From a candidate division FCPU426 bacterium (lineage in GTDB: Bacteria > Oederibacteriota > Muellerivitia > Muellerivitales > Muellerivitaceae), in the NCBI GenBank assembly GCA_030041545.1, contig JASHNQ010000058.1, forward strand, positions 1 to 38,899: a stretch of DNA of 38,899 nucleotides, in the 5' to 3' direction. The position numbers were made by a program, and so were the translations under genes. Numbering within the stretch: the first letter of the stretch is position 1; each line of letters begins with the position of its first letter. Of this stretch, positions 16,017 to 26,070 are shown piece by piece. A model generated the notes under the pieces. The model ran no database searches, was not told where the DNA came from, and was given only the letters and a program-made list of their open reading frames with translations.

Positions 16017-16454
16017 TTATTTAACTTCCTTAACGGGTATCAAGGAAGCCCCTTGAAGGGCCGACTGGAGCAACAAGGACGCGGCCACTTTGTCGATCTT
16101 TTGGCGGCGGTCTTCCCTGCGGCTGTTCCCCTCGATCATCAGTCGTTCCGCTTGTTTGCTGGTCAGGCGTTCATCCACGAAAAAAATGGGCACGTTCAAT
16201 TTTTCGGATAGTTTGAGGGTAAAATCCCGGACCTTCTTCGTTGTGGAACTTTCGGTTCCATCCATGTTTAAAGGAAGCCCCACAATGACCTGGGTGACTT
16301 CATATTGGTTGACCAATCCGCCGATGGCGATGATGTCTTTTTGGTTTCCGGCGGATTTCAAGACCGTGAGGGGTTGGGCCGTGACGCCCAGGGGGTCCGA
16401 CAAGGCTACCCCGATGCGGGCACTACCCAAATCAAGCCCTAGCCATCGCTTCAA
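16017..16454 (-). CDS. ruvX: Holliday junction resolvase-like / pre-16S rRNA nuclease RuvX (YqgF)
   Basis: A 145-residue RNase-H-fold protein. Signatures: GLDLGSARIGVALSDPLG at the N-terminus with the catalytic Asp, IVGLPLNMDG in the middle, and FVDERLTSKQAE with the second acidic site. The start is a TTG at 16452-16454 that overlaps the alaS TGA (TTGA). YqgF family members process the 5' end of 16S rRNA; the pairing with alaS and mltG is common. Confidence 0.93.
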   Translation of the reverse strand: MKRWLGLDLGSARIGVALSDPLGVTAQPLTVLKSAGNQKDIIAIGGLVNQYEVTQVIVGLPLNMDGTESSTTKKVRDFTLKLSEKLNVPIFFVDERLTSKQAERLMIEGNSRREDRRQKIDKVAASLLLQSALQGASLIPVKEVK

Positions 16455-19153
16455 AGAGGATCTTTTCCCAAAAATTTATAAATAAAAGAAGGGGCTTTTT
16501 CAAAAGCTTCGCCTATCTTGGTAACATCTTTAATTCCAGCTTGGGCAAAATCGGGACGACCACCACCACCGCCACCAGTAATTTTGGTCAATTCCTTAAT
16601 TAGTTCGCCAGCTTTTATTTGGCTAGTCAAATCCTCAGTTACAGTTGTAATAAATCCAGGATAAGTTGGATTCCCACTTGCTAGGATGGCAATACCACTC
16701 GTACCTATATGACTAAATTTATCTCTCAAATTATCCGAAAGTTGACGTAACCCATCTTTTCCAAGGTCATCATTTTTATATTCAACGAGCACTATCTTGT
16801 CGTCAATTCTTATTCGCTTATCCCAAGCTTCATCAACTTTGCTTCCCGCCAACTTAGACTTGAGGCTTGAAAGTTCTTTATCCTTGGCCTTCATCTCGTC
16901 GAGGAGAGCCTGAACCTTGATCTTGATCTCGGCCTCAGAACTCTTCAAGATTTGGCCTATATCCTTGAGAGTGTCCTCTTCTTGATTAACCTTGGCAAGC
17001 GATCCCTCACCGGTGACGGCCTCGATGCGGCGCACGCCCGAGGCCACGGAGGATTCGCTGGCGATCTTGAACAGGCCGATGTCGCCCGTGCGGTTCACGT
17101 GGGTCCCGCCGCAAAGCTCGGTGGAGAAACCGGGCACGTCCACGACCCGGACCCTCTCCCCGTATTTCTCGCTGAAAAAGGCCAAGGCGCCCTTCTTTTT
17201 GGCCTCGTCAAAGCTCATTTCCTGCTTGGTGACTTCGATGTTGTCCAAGATGCGCTGGTTGACCAGGTGCTCTATCTGCCGCAACTGATCGGGCTTCACG
17301 GCTTCGAAATGGGTGAAGTCGAACCGCAAACGGTCCGGCCCCACGTAGCTTCCGGCTTGGCCCACGTGGGTGCCCAAGACCTGCCGCAGGGCCGCGTGCA
17401 AGAGGTGGGTGGCGGTGTGGTTGCGCATGGTTTCCCGGCGCTCGCTTTCCTCCACCGTGGCCTCCACCTTCTGGCCTTGGGAAAGCTTGCCCCGCTTCAT
17501 GAAGCACCAGTGGCCGATCAGGTTGTCGCTGACCATTTGGGTGTCCAACACATCGGCCCAGGAAACCTCGGCGGAATTGAAGCCTTGCAGTACGCCCTTG
17601 TCTCCCACCTGCCCGCCTTTTTCGGCGTAGAAAGGCGTCTGGTTGAGGATCACAAAGCCGTATTCTCCCTCATTAAGCTTCTCCACGGGCTCATGCTTCT
17701 TATCCTGGACCCGCACAATCTGTACGACCGTGCCTGTGTCCTTGGTTTTCTCATAGCCTTTGAAAACCGTGGCGGCAAGCTTGGAATCCAGTTCCTTATA
17801 AAGGGGCGGAAGGGCCGCGTCGCCGCTTCCTTTCCATCCGGTACGGGCCACTTCTTTCTGGCGCTCCATGGCTTTTTGAAAACCTTGCTCGTCAACCGAC
17901 CAACCGCCGCCGACTTCTTTTAGGAATTCTTTGGTCAAATCGAGTGGAAACCCATAAGTGTCGTAAAGCATAAAGGCGGTTTCGCCCGGGAATATTTTCT
18001 TACCAGCCTTATCAAGGACCTCCACCTTTTGGGCTAATATTTCATTTCCGGCGTCCAAGGTTTCCAAAAAGCGTTCTTCCTCGGATTTCACGACATTAAG
18101 GATATGGGCCTGACGGTCGATGACTTCCGGGTAAACCGAGCCCATGATCTTCCCGACTTCCGGGACAAGATGATTGAGGAAAGGCCCCGTAGCCCCTAGT
18201 AATTTGCCGTGACGCACAGCCCGGCGTAAAATCCGCCTCAAAACATAACCCCGCCCATCATTGGAAGGGAGGACCCCATCCGCGATTAAAAACGTCACCG
18301 CGCGGAGATGGTCGCTAATGACCTGCAAGGACGGATAATCTTTTTTAGGAATACCGGGACCCAATCCAAAAATCTTTTCAGTGGCTCTCATGAGCGGATG
18401 GATGAGGTCCGTTTCATAGTTCGAAGGCAACTTTTGCATGACACTAGCCACGCGTTCGAGGCCCATACCCGTATCAATATTGGGTTTCGGAAGCGGCTTT
18501 AAGGTCCCATTTTCTTGCCGGTCAAATTGCGTGAAGACCAAATTCCATATTTCGAGGAATCGGCCTACCTCGGCTTCGTACTCAAAATCTTTCGGATCAC
18601 CCATTTCAGGATTCAAGTCCACGTAGATCTCGGAACAAGGGCCGCAGGGGCCCGTGGGCCCCATGGTCCAGAAATTGGAATCTTCGCCCAGGCGGACGAT
18701 GCGCTCGGAAGGAAGCCCCGCGGCCTTTTTCCAAAGTTCAATGGCCTCGTCATCTTTCTCGTATACCGACACCCAAAGGCGGGATTTTTCGATTTTGAGG
18801 ATATGGGTGACGAACTCCCAGCCCCATTCGATGGCTTCTTTCTTGAAGTATCCGCCGAAGGAAAAGTTGCCAAGCATTTCGAAAAAAGTATGGTGCCGGG
18901 CCGTATAGCCCACCCGTTCCAGGTCGCCGGTTCGGAAGCATTTCTGGCAGGAGGCCGCGTAAGGCACCTTATGGGGGAAGGGCACAGTGCCCAGGAAATA
19001 GGGTTTGAACTGGTTCATGCCCGCGTTGGCCAGCAGCAGGGTGGGGTCGTTTTCGGGCACCAGGGAGGACGATGGCACAATCTTATGGTCCTTGGACTTG
19101 AAGAAGTCCAGGTAAGCCTGCCTGATTTCATTTCCGGTGGTTGGAACGCCCAT
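16451..19153 (-). CDS. alaS: alanine--tRNA ligase
   Basis: A 900-residue class II synthetase. Aminoacylation core: FFKSKDHKIVPSSSLVPEND at the N-terminus and HHTFFEMLGNFSFGGYFK. The editing domain has the zinc motifs HTATHLLHA and CGGTHV. The C-terminal domain ends in a coiled coil and a GGGGGGRPDFAQAG oligomerisation motif. The ATG at 19151-19153 was chosen because AGGCGGA sits seven bases upstream and MGVPTTGNEIRQ fits the family. Base composition changes visibly inside the gene: about 16460-16980 and parts of 17900-18600 are more A/T-rich than the stretch between. Confidence 0.97.
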   Translation of the reverse strand: MGVPTTGNEIRQAYLDFFKSKDHKIVPSSSLVPENDPTLLLANAGMNQFKPYFLGTVPFPHKVPYAASCQKCFRTGDLERVGYTARHHTFFEMLGNFSFGGYFKKEAIEWGWEFVTHILKIEKSRLWVSVYEKDDEAIELWKKAAGLPSERIVRLGEDSNFWTMGPTGPCGPCSEIYVDLNPEMGDPKDFEYEAEVGRFLEIWNLVFTQFDRQENGTLKPLPKPNIDTGMGLERVASVMQKLPSNYETDLIHPLMRATEKIFGLGPGIPKKDYPSLQVISDHLRAVTFLIADGVLPSNDGRGYVLRRILRRAVRHGKLLGATGPFLNHLVPEVGKIMGSVYPEVIDRQAHILNVVKSEEERFLETLDAGNEILAQKVEVLDKAGKKIFPGETAFMLYDTYGFPLDLTKEFLKEVGGGWSVDEQGFQKAMERQKEVARTGWKGSGDAALPPLYKELDSKLAATVFKGYEKTKDTGTVVQIVRVQDKKHEPVEKLNEGEYGFVILNQTPFYAEKGGQVGDKGVLQGFNSAEVSWADVLDTQMVSDNLIGHWCFMKRGKLSQGQKVEATVEESERRETMRNHTATHLLHAALRQVLGTHVGQAGSYVGPDRLRFDFTHFEAVKPDQLRQIEHLVNQRILDNIEVTKQEMSFDEAKKKGALAFFSEKYGERVRVVDVPGFSTELCGGTHVNRTGDIGLFKIASESSVASGVRRIEAVTGEGSLAKVNQEEDTLKDIGQILKSSEAEIKIKVQALLDEMKAKDKELSSLKSKLAGSKVDEAWDKRIRIDDKIVLVEYKNDDLGKDGLRQLSDNLRDKFSHIGTSGIAILASGNPTYPGFITTVTEDLTSQIKAGELIKELTKITGGGGGGRPDFAQAGIKDVTKIGEAFEKAPSFIYKFLGKDPL

Positions 19154-19540
19154 AATTAATTCCGCCTCATTTCCTTGCGTTAAGAGGTTGGGAATTATAG
19201 CTGAAAACGTCAATGACGGCGAGGGCCGGGCTTATTTCAAAGGGGACCCAGCCGTGTTGGAAACGCGGGGATTATGACCCCGCTGAACACCCTGCCCGAT
19301 GAACGAGCTGGTCAAGCCAAAGCTGTTCATTGAATCGGATTGGATGGGCACTTTGCGTCAGAATATACAAAAAACCGGGGGTAACCCGGTCCCGCCCAGG
19401 GCAAGGTTTTTGAGAATTTCAATCACCCGCTGAACACCCCCAAAGCCCATTATGAGGTAACCCGGAGGTGGTTTGGGCCTTAACCGGACTTAAGGGCCCC
19501 TTTGAGGTCGAAAAAGCCCCTGAAATTGTTGTTATTGAAA
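19154..19540. other. 387-base spacer with hairpins and a 14-base direct repeat
   Basis: No gene is seen. It holds a terminator-like hairpin (separate entry), a hairpin GCGGGG-ATTATGA-CCCCGC at 19265-19283, and the direct repeat CCCGCTGAACACCC at 19279-19292 and 19426-19439. No T-box or known riboswitch could be recognised upstream of alaS. Confidence 0.5.
19368..19390 (-). terminator. rho-independent terminator (minus direction)
   Basis: Stem ACCGGG / CCCGGT (19374-19379 with 19385-19390), loop of five, followed on the minus strand by a run of six T. It would stop transcription coming from the small gene at 19541-19864 before alaS. Confidence 0.6.
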
Positions 19541-19864
19541 CTATTGTCCGGCGACGGAAACGGTCCCCGTGGAGGAATCGTATTGGAGACCGCCCGGCAC
19601 ATGATCCAGGTAATCCGGCACCAGGTCCTGGAGGGTGGAGGGATTGGAACCTTTATCACCCCGGTATTTATGGACCGCCTCTTGGACCTGTCGAAGGTTC
19701 TCGGTGCCGGCAACGGCCTGGGCCTTTTGCAAGTCGTTCTTGAGGGCGTTGGTGTAGCCGGGAAGGGTGTCCTCAGGAGGGGCCTGTTCAACCTTGCCCC
19801 AGAGGTAATAACCGATGGCGCCCGCGATCAGCATCGCCACGAAGAAAATGGTTTTCCAGCCCAT
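19541..19864 (-). CDS. small membrane-anchored protein with pseudopilin-like C-terminal motif
   Basis: A 107-residue protein with one N-terminal transmembrane helix (about 4-22). The C-terminal half has NLRQVQEAVHKYRGDKG and STLQDLVPDYLDHVPGGLQYD, which resembles the C-terminal part of type II secretion pseudopilins (a tyrosine/asparagine-rich LxxLvPxYl..vP pattern). It lacks a recognisable prepilin peptidase site, so I call it only pilin-like. The ATG at 19862-19864 is preceded by GGGGTGG. It is a lone gene between repeats and its terminator. Function unknown. Confidence 0.55.
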   Translation of the reverse strand: MGWKTIFFVAMLIAGAIGYYLWGKVEQAPPEDTLPGYTNALKNDLQKAQAVAGTENLRQVQEAVHKYRGDKGSNPSTLQDLVPDYLDHVPGGLQYDSSTGTVSVAGQ

Positions 19865-19871
19865 GGCCACC

Positions 19872-19975
19872 CCCTCAAAAAAGTTTTGAGTGTTGAGTTT
19901 TGAGTTTCGGAAATTTTTGAACTCTTGGTTCAAAAACACTCATTAACTTCGAACTACGAACTTAAAATTTACCCT
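19872..19975. repeat. AT-rich intergenic element, divergent copy
   Basis: Tandem TTTTGAGT-type units (GTTTTGAGTGTTGAGTTTTG) on the left, a TTTTTGAAC-TCTTG-GTTCAAAAA hairpin in the middle and TTCGAACT/AATTT units on the right. The layout is arm, hairpin, inverse arm, as in the copies at 5462 and 11885. A similar TTTTGAGTT version lies at 21988. Confidence 0.4.
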
Positions 19976-19983
19976 CATTCTCC

Positions 19984-20056
19984 TTAAAAATATCGGGCTT
20001 CGCCCGATGAAAGTAATGAGGATGACACAGTTTTCCTTTTGGGGCCGGAGGCCCAC
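19984..20056. repeat. hairpin plus ATGAGGATGACA intergenic repeat, copy A
   Basis: ATCGGGC-TTC-GCCCGAT hairpin, then GAAAGTAATGAGGATGACAC, TTTTCC, and a second hairpin GGGCC-GGA-GGCCC. It abuts the stop of pdxJ. The same order of elements recurs at 25850 and, in shorter form, at 25967. Confidence 0.5.
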
Positions 20057-20057
20057 T

Positions 20058-20798
20058 TCAATGGACGAACTGTGTAGAAACACTTTTTAAGATGTTGAGC
20101 ATTTCCTTCACCGCCCGTTCTAATCCTACCATAGAAGCGCGGGCGATGATGTTATGGCCGATGTTCAAATCCTCGATTTCGGGCAGTACCGCGACCGGCT
20201 TGACGTTTTGGTAGGTCAACCCGTGGCCCGCGTGCACTTTGAGCCCCAGGGATTGGGCCAGGCGGGCTCCGGCGGCCAGGGCCTGGAATTCCTTGCGCAC
20301 ATTCCCCCTCAACCGGAAAGCCCGGCTATACCGGCCGGTATGAAGTTCGATGAAAGCGGCCCCCAGGCGCGCGGAAAGCTGGATGACTTGGGAGGAAGGA
20401 TCGATAAAAAGGGAAACCGGGATGCCTTTGGATTGGAGAAGATGGATGGCTTTCTCAAACCGGCCCGGGGTGGATTTTAGCGAAAGCCCGCCTTCGGTGG
20501 TGAGTTCCTGCCGCTTTTCCGGCACCAAGGTCACCTGGTCGGGACGGATTTTGAGGGCGAACTTCACCATAAAGTCGGTGGCTGCCATTTCCAGGTTCAG
20601 CTTGGTTTTTATGGTTTTCCGCAGTCCCACCACGTCCCGGTCCTGGATGTGCCGACGATCCTCGCGTAAATGCACGGTGATGCCGTGGGCCCCGGCTTTT
20701 TCCACAAGCCGGGCCGCTTCCAGGGGGTCGGGTTCTTCCTCGCGCCGGGCTTGGCGCAGGGTGGCAATATGGTCGATGTTCACACAAAGGTAGGCCAA
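20058..20798 (-). CDS. pdxJ: pyridoxine 5'-phosphate synthase PdxJ
   Basis: A 246-residue TIM-barrel enzyme that condenses 1-deoxyxylulose 5-phosphate with 3-amino-2-oxopropyl phosphate to give pyridoxine phosphate. Signatures: [57 protein letters not shown] and [11 protein letters not shown]. The start chosen is TTG at 20796-20798: AGGAGA lies just upstream and the ORF starts three bases after the stop of the YbbR gene. A longer in-frame reading exists but overlaps that gene. Length matches the family. Confidence 0.95.
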   Translation of the reverse strand: MAYLCVNIDHIATLRQARREEEPDPLEAARLVEKAGAHGITVHLREDRRHIQDRDVVGLRKTIKTKLNLEMAATDFMVKFALKIRPDQVTLVPEKRQELTTEGGLSLKSTPGRFEKAIHLLQSKGIPVSLFIDPSSQVIQLSARLGAAFIELHTGRYSRAFRLRGNVRKEFQALAAGARLAQSLGLKVHAGHGLTYQNVKPVAVLPEIEDLNIGHNIIARASMVGLERAVKEMLNILKSVSTQFVH

Positions 20799-20800
20799 AA

Positions 20801-21205
20801 CTATCTCCTGGACTTTTTGCGGGCGGGATCCTTGGGAACGGGCGCTGAGACGAGTGGAACCTGGAGATCCGAAATGTTGGCCCGAACGCCGTTGGGCAAA
20901 TCGGGGATCCTGGGATGGACGATCACCATCTTTTGGCTTGGCTGACATCCCTTTAAGCTGACCACTGCCTTCAAATCGTCCGGATCCAGGTCCACCAGGC
21001 TTTCCGGCCGCCCAATGAGGACGGCGGGGACAACGGTCTTGACGTCGGGGCCCAGGGCCACCCCTGCCGGGATATCGGTGAACTCGATGTGGAGGGTCAT
21101 TCGGCGCTCCAAGACCTGCCGGGACCCCACGTAGGCCCAAAGGGCAAAGGCGATGAAAACCGCCAGTACCTTTAACCCGAAATTCTCAAAAATCCACCTT
21201 TTCAT
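20801..21205 (-). CDS. cdaR: YbbR-domain regulator of the diadenylate cyclase (CdaR-like)
   Basis: A 134-residue protein with one N-terminal transmembrane helix (about 11-30) and a single YbbR domain (ITSDIPAG-like [14 protein letters not shown], then [12 protein letters not shown]). Typical CdaR proteins carry three or four YbbR repeats, so this is a minimal version. The ATG at 21203-21205 touches the cdaA stop (TGATG). CdaR binds and regulates CdaA at the membrane. The C-terminus is basic. Confidence 0.85.
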   Translation of the reverse strand: MKRWIFENFGLKVLAVFIAFALWAYVGSRQVLERRMTLHIEFTDIPAGVALGPDVKTVVPAVLIGRPESLVDLDPDDLKAVVSLKGCQPSQKMVIVHPRIPDLPNGVRANISDLQVPLVSAPVPKDPARKKSRR

Positions 21206-21969
21206 CAATCCACCTTTGTCCCATAAAGGGTCAGCATTTCCTCCAGGGTTTCCGCGTCGATTTCGGGGGTGATCTTTCCCGCCATGGCGAAGGCGATGGT
21301 GTGGTTTTCCTCCGATACGACGATAGCCAGGGCGTCCGTTTCCTCCGTGATGCCTACCGCCGCCCGGTGGCGGGTGCCGTAGGTCTTGCTCAAGTTAGGA
21401 TTCTGGCTCAAGGGCAGAATGCAGGCGGCGGCGGCGATTTTGCCCCCCCGAATGATGGCGGCGCCGTCATGGAGCGGGGAGTGGGGCACGAAGAACGTCG
21501 CCAAGAGTTCAGCGGTGACATCCGCCTCGATTCGGCTGCCCGACTCGACGATGCTTTGGAGGCTGTCGTCCCGCTCGATCACGATTAAAGCTCCCCGGCG
21601 GCCCTTCACTAGGCTTTTGACGGCGGAAGTGATTTCCTTGAAAAGGGCCGCTTCCCCCTGGAACACGCCGCCCCAAAAGCCGCCCCGGCCGATTTGGGTG
21701 ATGATGCGCCGCAGGTCGGGTTGGAACACCACCACGAAGGAAATCAGGAAAAAGGGCCCCAGGTTGCTTAAAAGCCAATCCAGGGTCAAAAGGTGGAGTT
21801 GGCTGGCGAAAGCCGTGGCCACGAAAATGATGGCGAAACCCAGGACGATACGCGTGGCGTGTACTTCACGGATTAGGAGAAGGAGCTGGTAAACCAGCAG
21901 GGAGACGATCGCGATATCGAGCAGGTCCGCAAGCCGGAAGTTGGAAAGAAGGGTGATAAGGCTGTTCAT
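21205..21969 (-). CDS. cdaA: diadenylate cyclase CdaA (DisA_N domain)
   Basis: A 254-residue c-di-AMP synthase. Three transmembrane helices in the first 90 residues precede the DAC domain. Catalytic signatures are SPLHDGAAII (DGA at 168-170) and TRHRAAVGI (RHR at 200-202). The enzyme makes c-di-AMP from two ATP, a signal for osmolyte and cell-wall homeostasis. AGAGGG precedes the ATG. Position upstream of the YbbR gene is the conserved cdaA-cdaR arrangement; glmM, often third, is replaced here by pdxJ. Confidence 0.95.
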   Translation of the reverse strand: MNSLITLLSNFRLADLLDIAIVSLLVYQLLLLIREVHATRIVLGFAIIFVATAFASQLHLLTLDWLLSNLGPFFLISFVVVFQPDLRRIITQIGRGGFWGGVFQGEAALFKEITSAVKSLVKGRRGALIVIERDDSLQSIVESGSRIEADVTAELLATFFVPHSPLHDGAAIIRGGKIAAAACILPLSQNPNLSKTYGTRHRAAVGITEETDALAIVVSEENHTIAFAMAGKITPEIDAETLEEMLTLYGTKVD

Positions 21970-21987
21970 GTCCCTCTCAAAAAAATC

Positions 21988-22112
21988 GGTTTTGAGTTCT
22001 GAGTTTTAAGTTTTGAGTTAATGATATTTCCCGATTGAATTCCGATCGGAAAACCCTTCGATAAACTCAGGGCCTTGAGCCACGTCGGAGGGTTTCCAAA
22101 ATTCATAATTCA
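21988..22112. repeat. AT-rich intergenic element, copy with long stem
   Basis: Left arm of TTTTGAGTT/TTTTAAGTT units, a central GGAAAACCCT ... AGGGTTTCC stem, and a right arm AAAATTCATAATTCAAAATT identical in style to the copies at 2282 and 12040. It fills the folP-cdaA spacer. Confidence 0.5.
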
Positions 22113-22121
22113 AAATTGTCT

Positions 22122-23288
22122 TTAAGCCAGTCCCCGGCCATAACGCAGGGCGTCCGCTATTTTTACCACAGCGGCCATGCTTTGAACATCATGAACTCTC
22201 ACGAAATCGGCCCCTTGGAGGATGGCGGCGGTGACGGCCGCGCCCGTGGCCTCGACCCGCTTGTCGGGAGGCGCGCCGCCCAGGAGGAACCCCAAGGTGG
22301 ACTTTCGGGAGGGCCCGAAAACCAGGGGTCGTCCCAGAACCCTGAACTCCCAAAGGCGGCGGGTGAGTTCGATGTTGTGCCATGGCGTCTTGCCGAAGCC
22401 AAAACCCGGGTCCAAGAGGAGGCGGTCTTCCGGAATGCCGCATTTCCGGGCATAGGCCATCCTTTGCCGGAAAAAGAAAAGGATTTCCCCCACCACATCC
22501 CGGTAGACTGGTTTCTTCTGCATGGTCCGGGGCATGCCCCGCATGTGCATGAGGATGACCGGGACCTTGAGCCGGGCCGCCGTCTTGCCCATGCGGGCAT
22601 CGAGCCCCAAGGCGCCGATGTCGTTGATCATTTGGGCGCCTTCCCCCACGGCCGCTTGGGCCACCTCCGCCTTATAGGTATCCACGGAAAGGGGAATGCG
22701 GAGCCCCTTGGCGCAGGCCCGAATAACCGGAAGCACCCTTCTTTTCTCCTCGGAGGCCGTGACCGCTTGGGCTCCAGGCCGTGTGGATTCCCCCCCGATG
22801 TCGATCCAATCCGCCCCCTCCTGCTGTATCCGGAGGGCTTGGTCGGCCGCGGCCAAGGGATCCAGGTATCGTCCTCCGTCGAAAAAAGAATCGGGGGTGA
22901 CATTGAGAATGCCCATGATTTGGGTTTTGTGGGCCCACTTAAACCGCCGGTTTCCCCGTCCCTTTAAATCCCAAAGGCCGCTTTGGATATAACCTTTTAA
23001 ACCCGTGGCTATTTGGTCGGACAATTCCGAAAACCCCCTCAAATCTTCCGGCAACCGAAGAGCCCGGCGAAGGGCCATCGCCCAAAGAACTTTAAAAAGC
23101 TTGTCTCTTTCAAAACGGACAAAGCGGGCATGGGATAACCCCGCGAGAAGCCGATGGAATTTTTCGGCCTGGGCTTTTGAGGCGAATTCAACACAAAGGC
23201 TTAATTCGTTGGGAAAACGGATGGGGCGGGAAATATCAAAAGGGTCGGGATGGAGGATGCGGAAGGAAATCCCGGCTTCGCGCGGCAT
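22122..23288 (-). CDS. folP: dihydropteroate synthase with an N-terminal extension
   Basis: A 388-residue protein. The C-terminal 265 residues are a complete dihydropteroate synthase: IMGILNVTPDSFFDGG (124-139), DIGGESTRPGA, PLSVDTYKAEVA, MINDIGAL, ILMHMRGMP, LDPGFGFGKT, FGPSRKS and RVHDV. The enzyme condenses p-aminobenzoate with dihydropterin diphosphate in folate synthesis. The first 120 residues form an extra domain without motifs I recognise. The ATG at 23286-23288 follows the folE stop by four bases; an overlapping TTG at 23301-23303 is the alternative. Confidence 0.93.
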   Translation of the reverse strand: MPREAGISFRILHPDPFDISRPIRFPNELSLCVEFASKAQAEKFHRLLAGLSHARFVRFERDKLFKVLWAMALRRALRLPEDLRGFSELSDQIATGLKGYIQSGLWDLKGRGNRRFKWAHKTQIMGILNVTPDSFFDGGRYLDPLAAADQALRIQQEGADWIDIGGESTRPGAQAVTASEEKRRVLPVIRACAKGLRIPLSVDTYKAEVAQAAVGEGAQMINDIGALGLDARMGKTAARLKVPVILMHMRGMPRTMQKKPVYRDVVGEILFFFRQRMAYARKCGIPEDRLLLDPGFGFGKTPWHNIELTRRLWEFRVLGRPLVFGPSRKSTLGFLLGGAPPDKRVEATGAAVTAAILQGADFVRVHDVQSMAAVVKIADALRYGRGLA

Positions 23289-23292
23289 CCGG

Positions 23293-23842
23293 TTATTTCC
23301 CAATCAGCTGAAGGGCTTCCTTGCGGGTGATTTCGCTTTTTTGGAACACGCCCCGGACCGCGGAGGTGGTCATGCGGGAACCTGGTTTTTTAACACCCCG
23401 CATGGTCATGCACAGGTGTTCTGCCTCCACGATGACCAGTACCCCCTGGGGCTTCAATACCTCCATCAGGGTGTCGGCGATTTGGGTGGTGATGCGTTCC
23501 TGCAACTGGGGACGGCGGGAGATGGTTTCCACCACGCGGGCCAGCTTGGAGAGGCCCGCCAGGCGGTCCTTGCGGGGGATATAAGCCACATGGGCTTGCC
23601 CGTTGAAGGGCAGCAGGTGGTGCTCGCACATGGAATAAAAGGGGATGTCCCGGAGGATGACCATCTCCTCATGGCCTTCGGTTTTGAAAACCGTGACCAG
23701 GTGGGCGGGATCCATGCCGATGCCCGAGAAGACCTCCTCGTACATGTTGGCCATCCGTTTAGGAGTGCCTTTGAGTCCTTCCCGGTTGGGGTTTTCACCG
23801 ATAGCGGCCAGGATTTCCCGGACGGCTTTCTCGATTCGGTGT

Positions 23843-23850
<8 letters not shown>
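23293..23850 (-). CDS. folE: GTP cyclohydrolase I
   Basis: A 185-residue enzyme of normal length that makes dihydroneopterin triphosphate from GTP. Zinc ligands Cys75 and His78 ([10 protein letters not shown]) and Cys147 ([10 protein letters not shown]) are present, with [17 protein letters not shown] and TSAVRGVF. The start is a TTG at 23848-23850 overlapping the ftsH stop by eight bases; GGAGG sits just upstream inside ftsH. It is followed by folP, forming a folate pair. Confidence 0.96.
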
Positions 23851-25780
<1,930 letters not shown>

Positions 25781-25849
25781 AGAACGCTCCTTAAAACGAA
25801 TTACCTTATTGGGAAGGTCATGCTTAAAGAAGGTACCCCCATTTCCCTT

Positions 25850-25935
25850 AAAAAAATAAATCGGGTACAACCCGAACAAGGGGTAATGAGGATGATAGTT
25901 TTTCCCTTAACCGTTGGGCCGAAGGCCCAAGGTTT
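25850..25935. repeat. hairpin plus ATGAGGATGA intergenic repeat, copy B
   Basis: ATCGGG-TACAA-CCCGA hairpin, GGGGTAATGAGGATGA, TTTTTCC, then a second hairpin TTGGGCC-GAA-GGCCCAA (25914-25930). It has the same order as copy A. It lies in the 290-base tilS-ftsH spacer, which holds no gene. Confidence 0.5.
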
Positions 25936-25966
25936 TATTTCAGAAAATAGTATACCCTTATTTTCT

Positions 25967-26022
25967 CTTTAAGTATCGGGCGAAGCCCGGGGAAGGTCAA
26001 TGAGGGTAACACAATTCTCATT
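25967..26022. repeat. hairpin plus ATGAGG-ACACA intergenic repeat, copy C (short)
   Basis: TATCGGGC-GAA-GCCCG hairpin followed by GGTCAATGAGGGTAACACAATT. It lacks the second GGGCC hairpin of copies A and B. Confidence 0.45.
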
Positions 26023-26070
26023 TAGGAATATCCGATAAAAAGCCGTGCGGATTTCCTTGGAAATGGCCGG

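Noticed and set aside
16952-17923. Long plus-strand reading opposite alaS
   Set aside because: It mirrors alaS codons in a G/C-rich region; the alaS product has all family motifs, so this is a shadow.
19154-19540. T-box or other riboswitch upstream of alaS
   Set aside because: No specifier loop or T-box sequence could be found; the hairpin there fits a terminator of the upstream gene.
20801-21140. N-terminal extension of pdxJ
   Set aside because: The extra 114 codons overlap the YbbR gene out of frame and lack conservation; the TTG at 20798 fits length and ribosome binding site.
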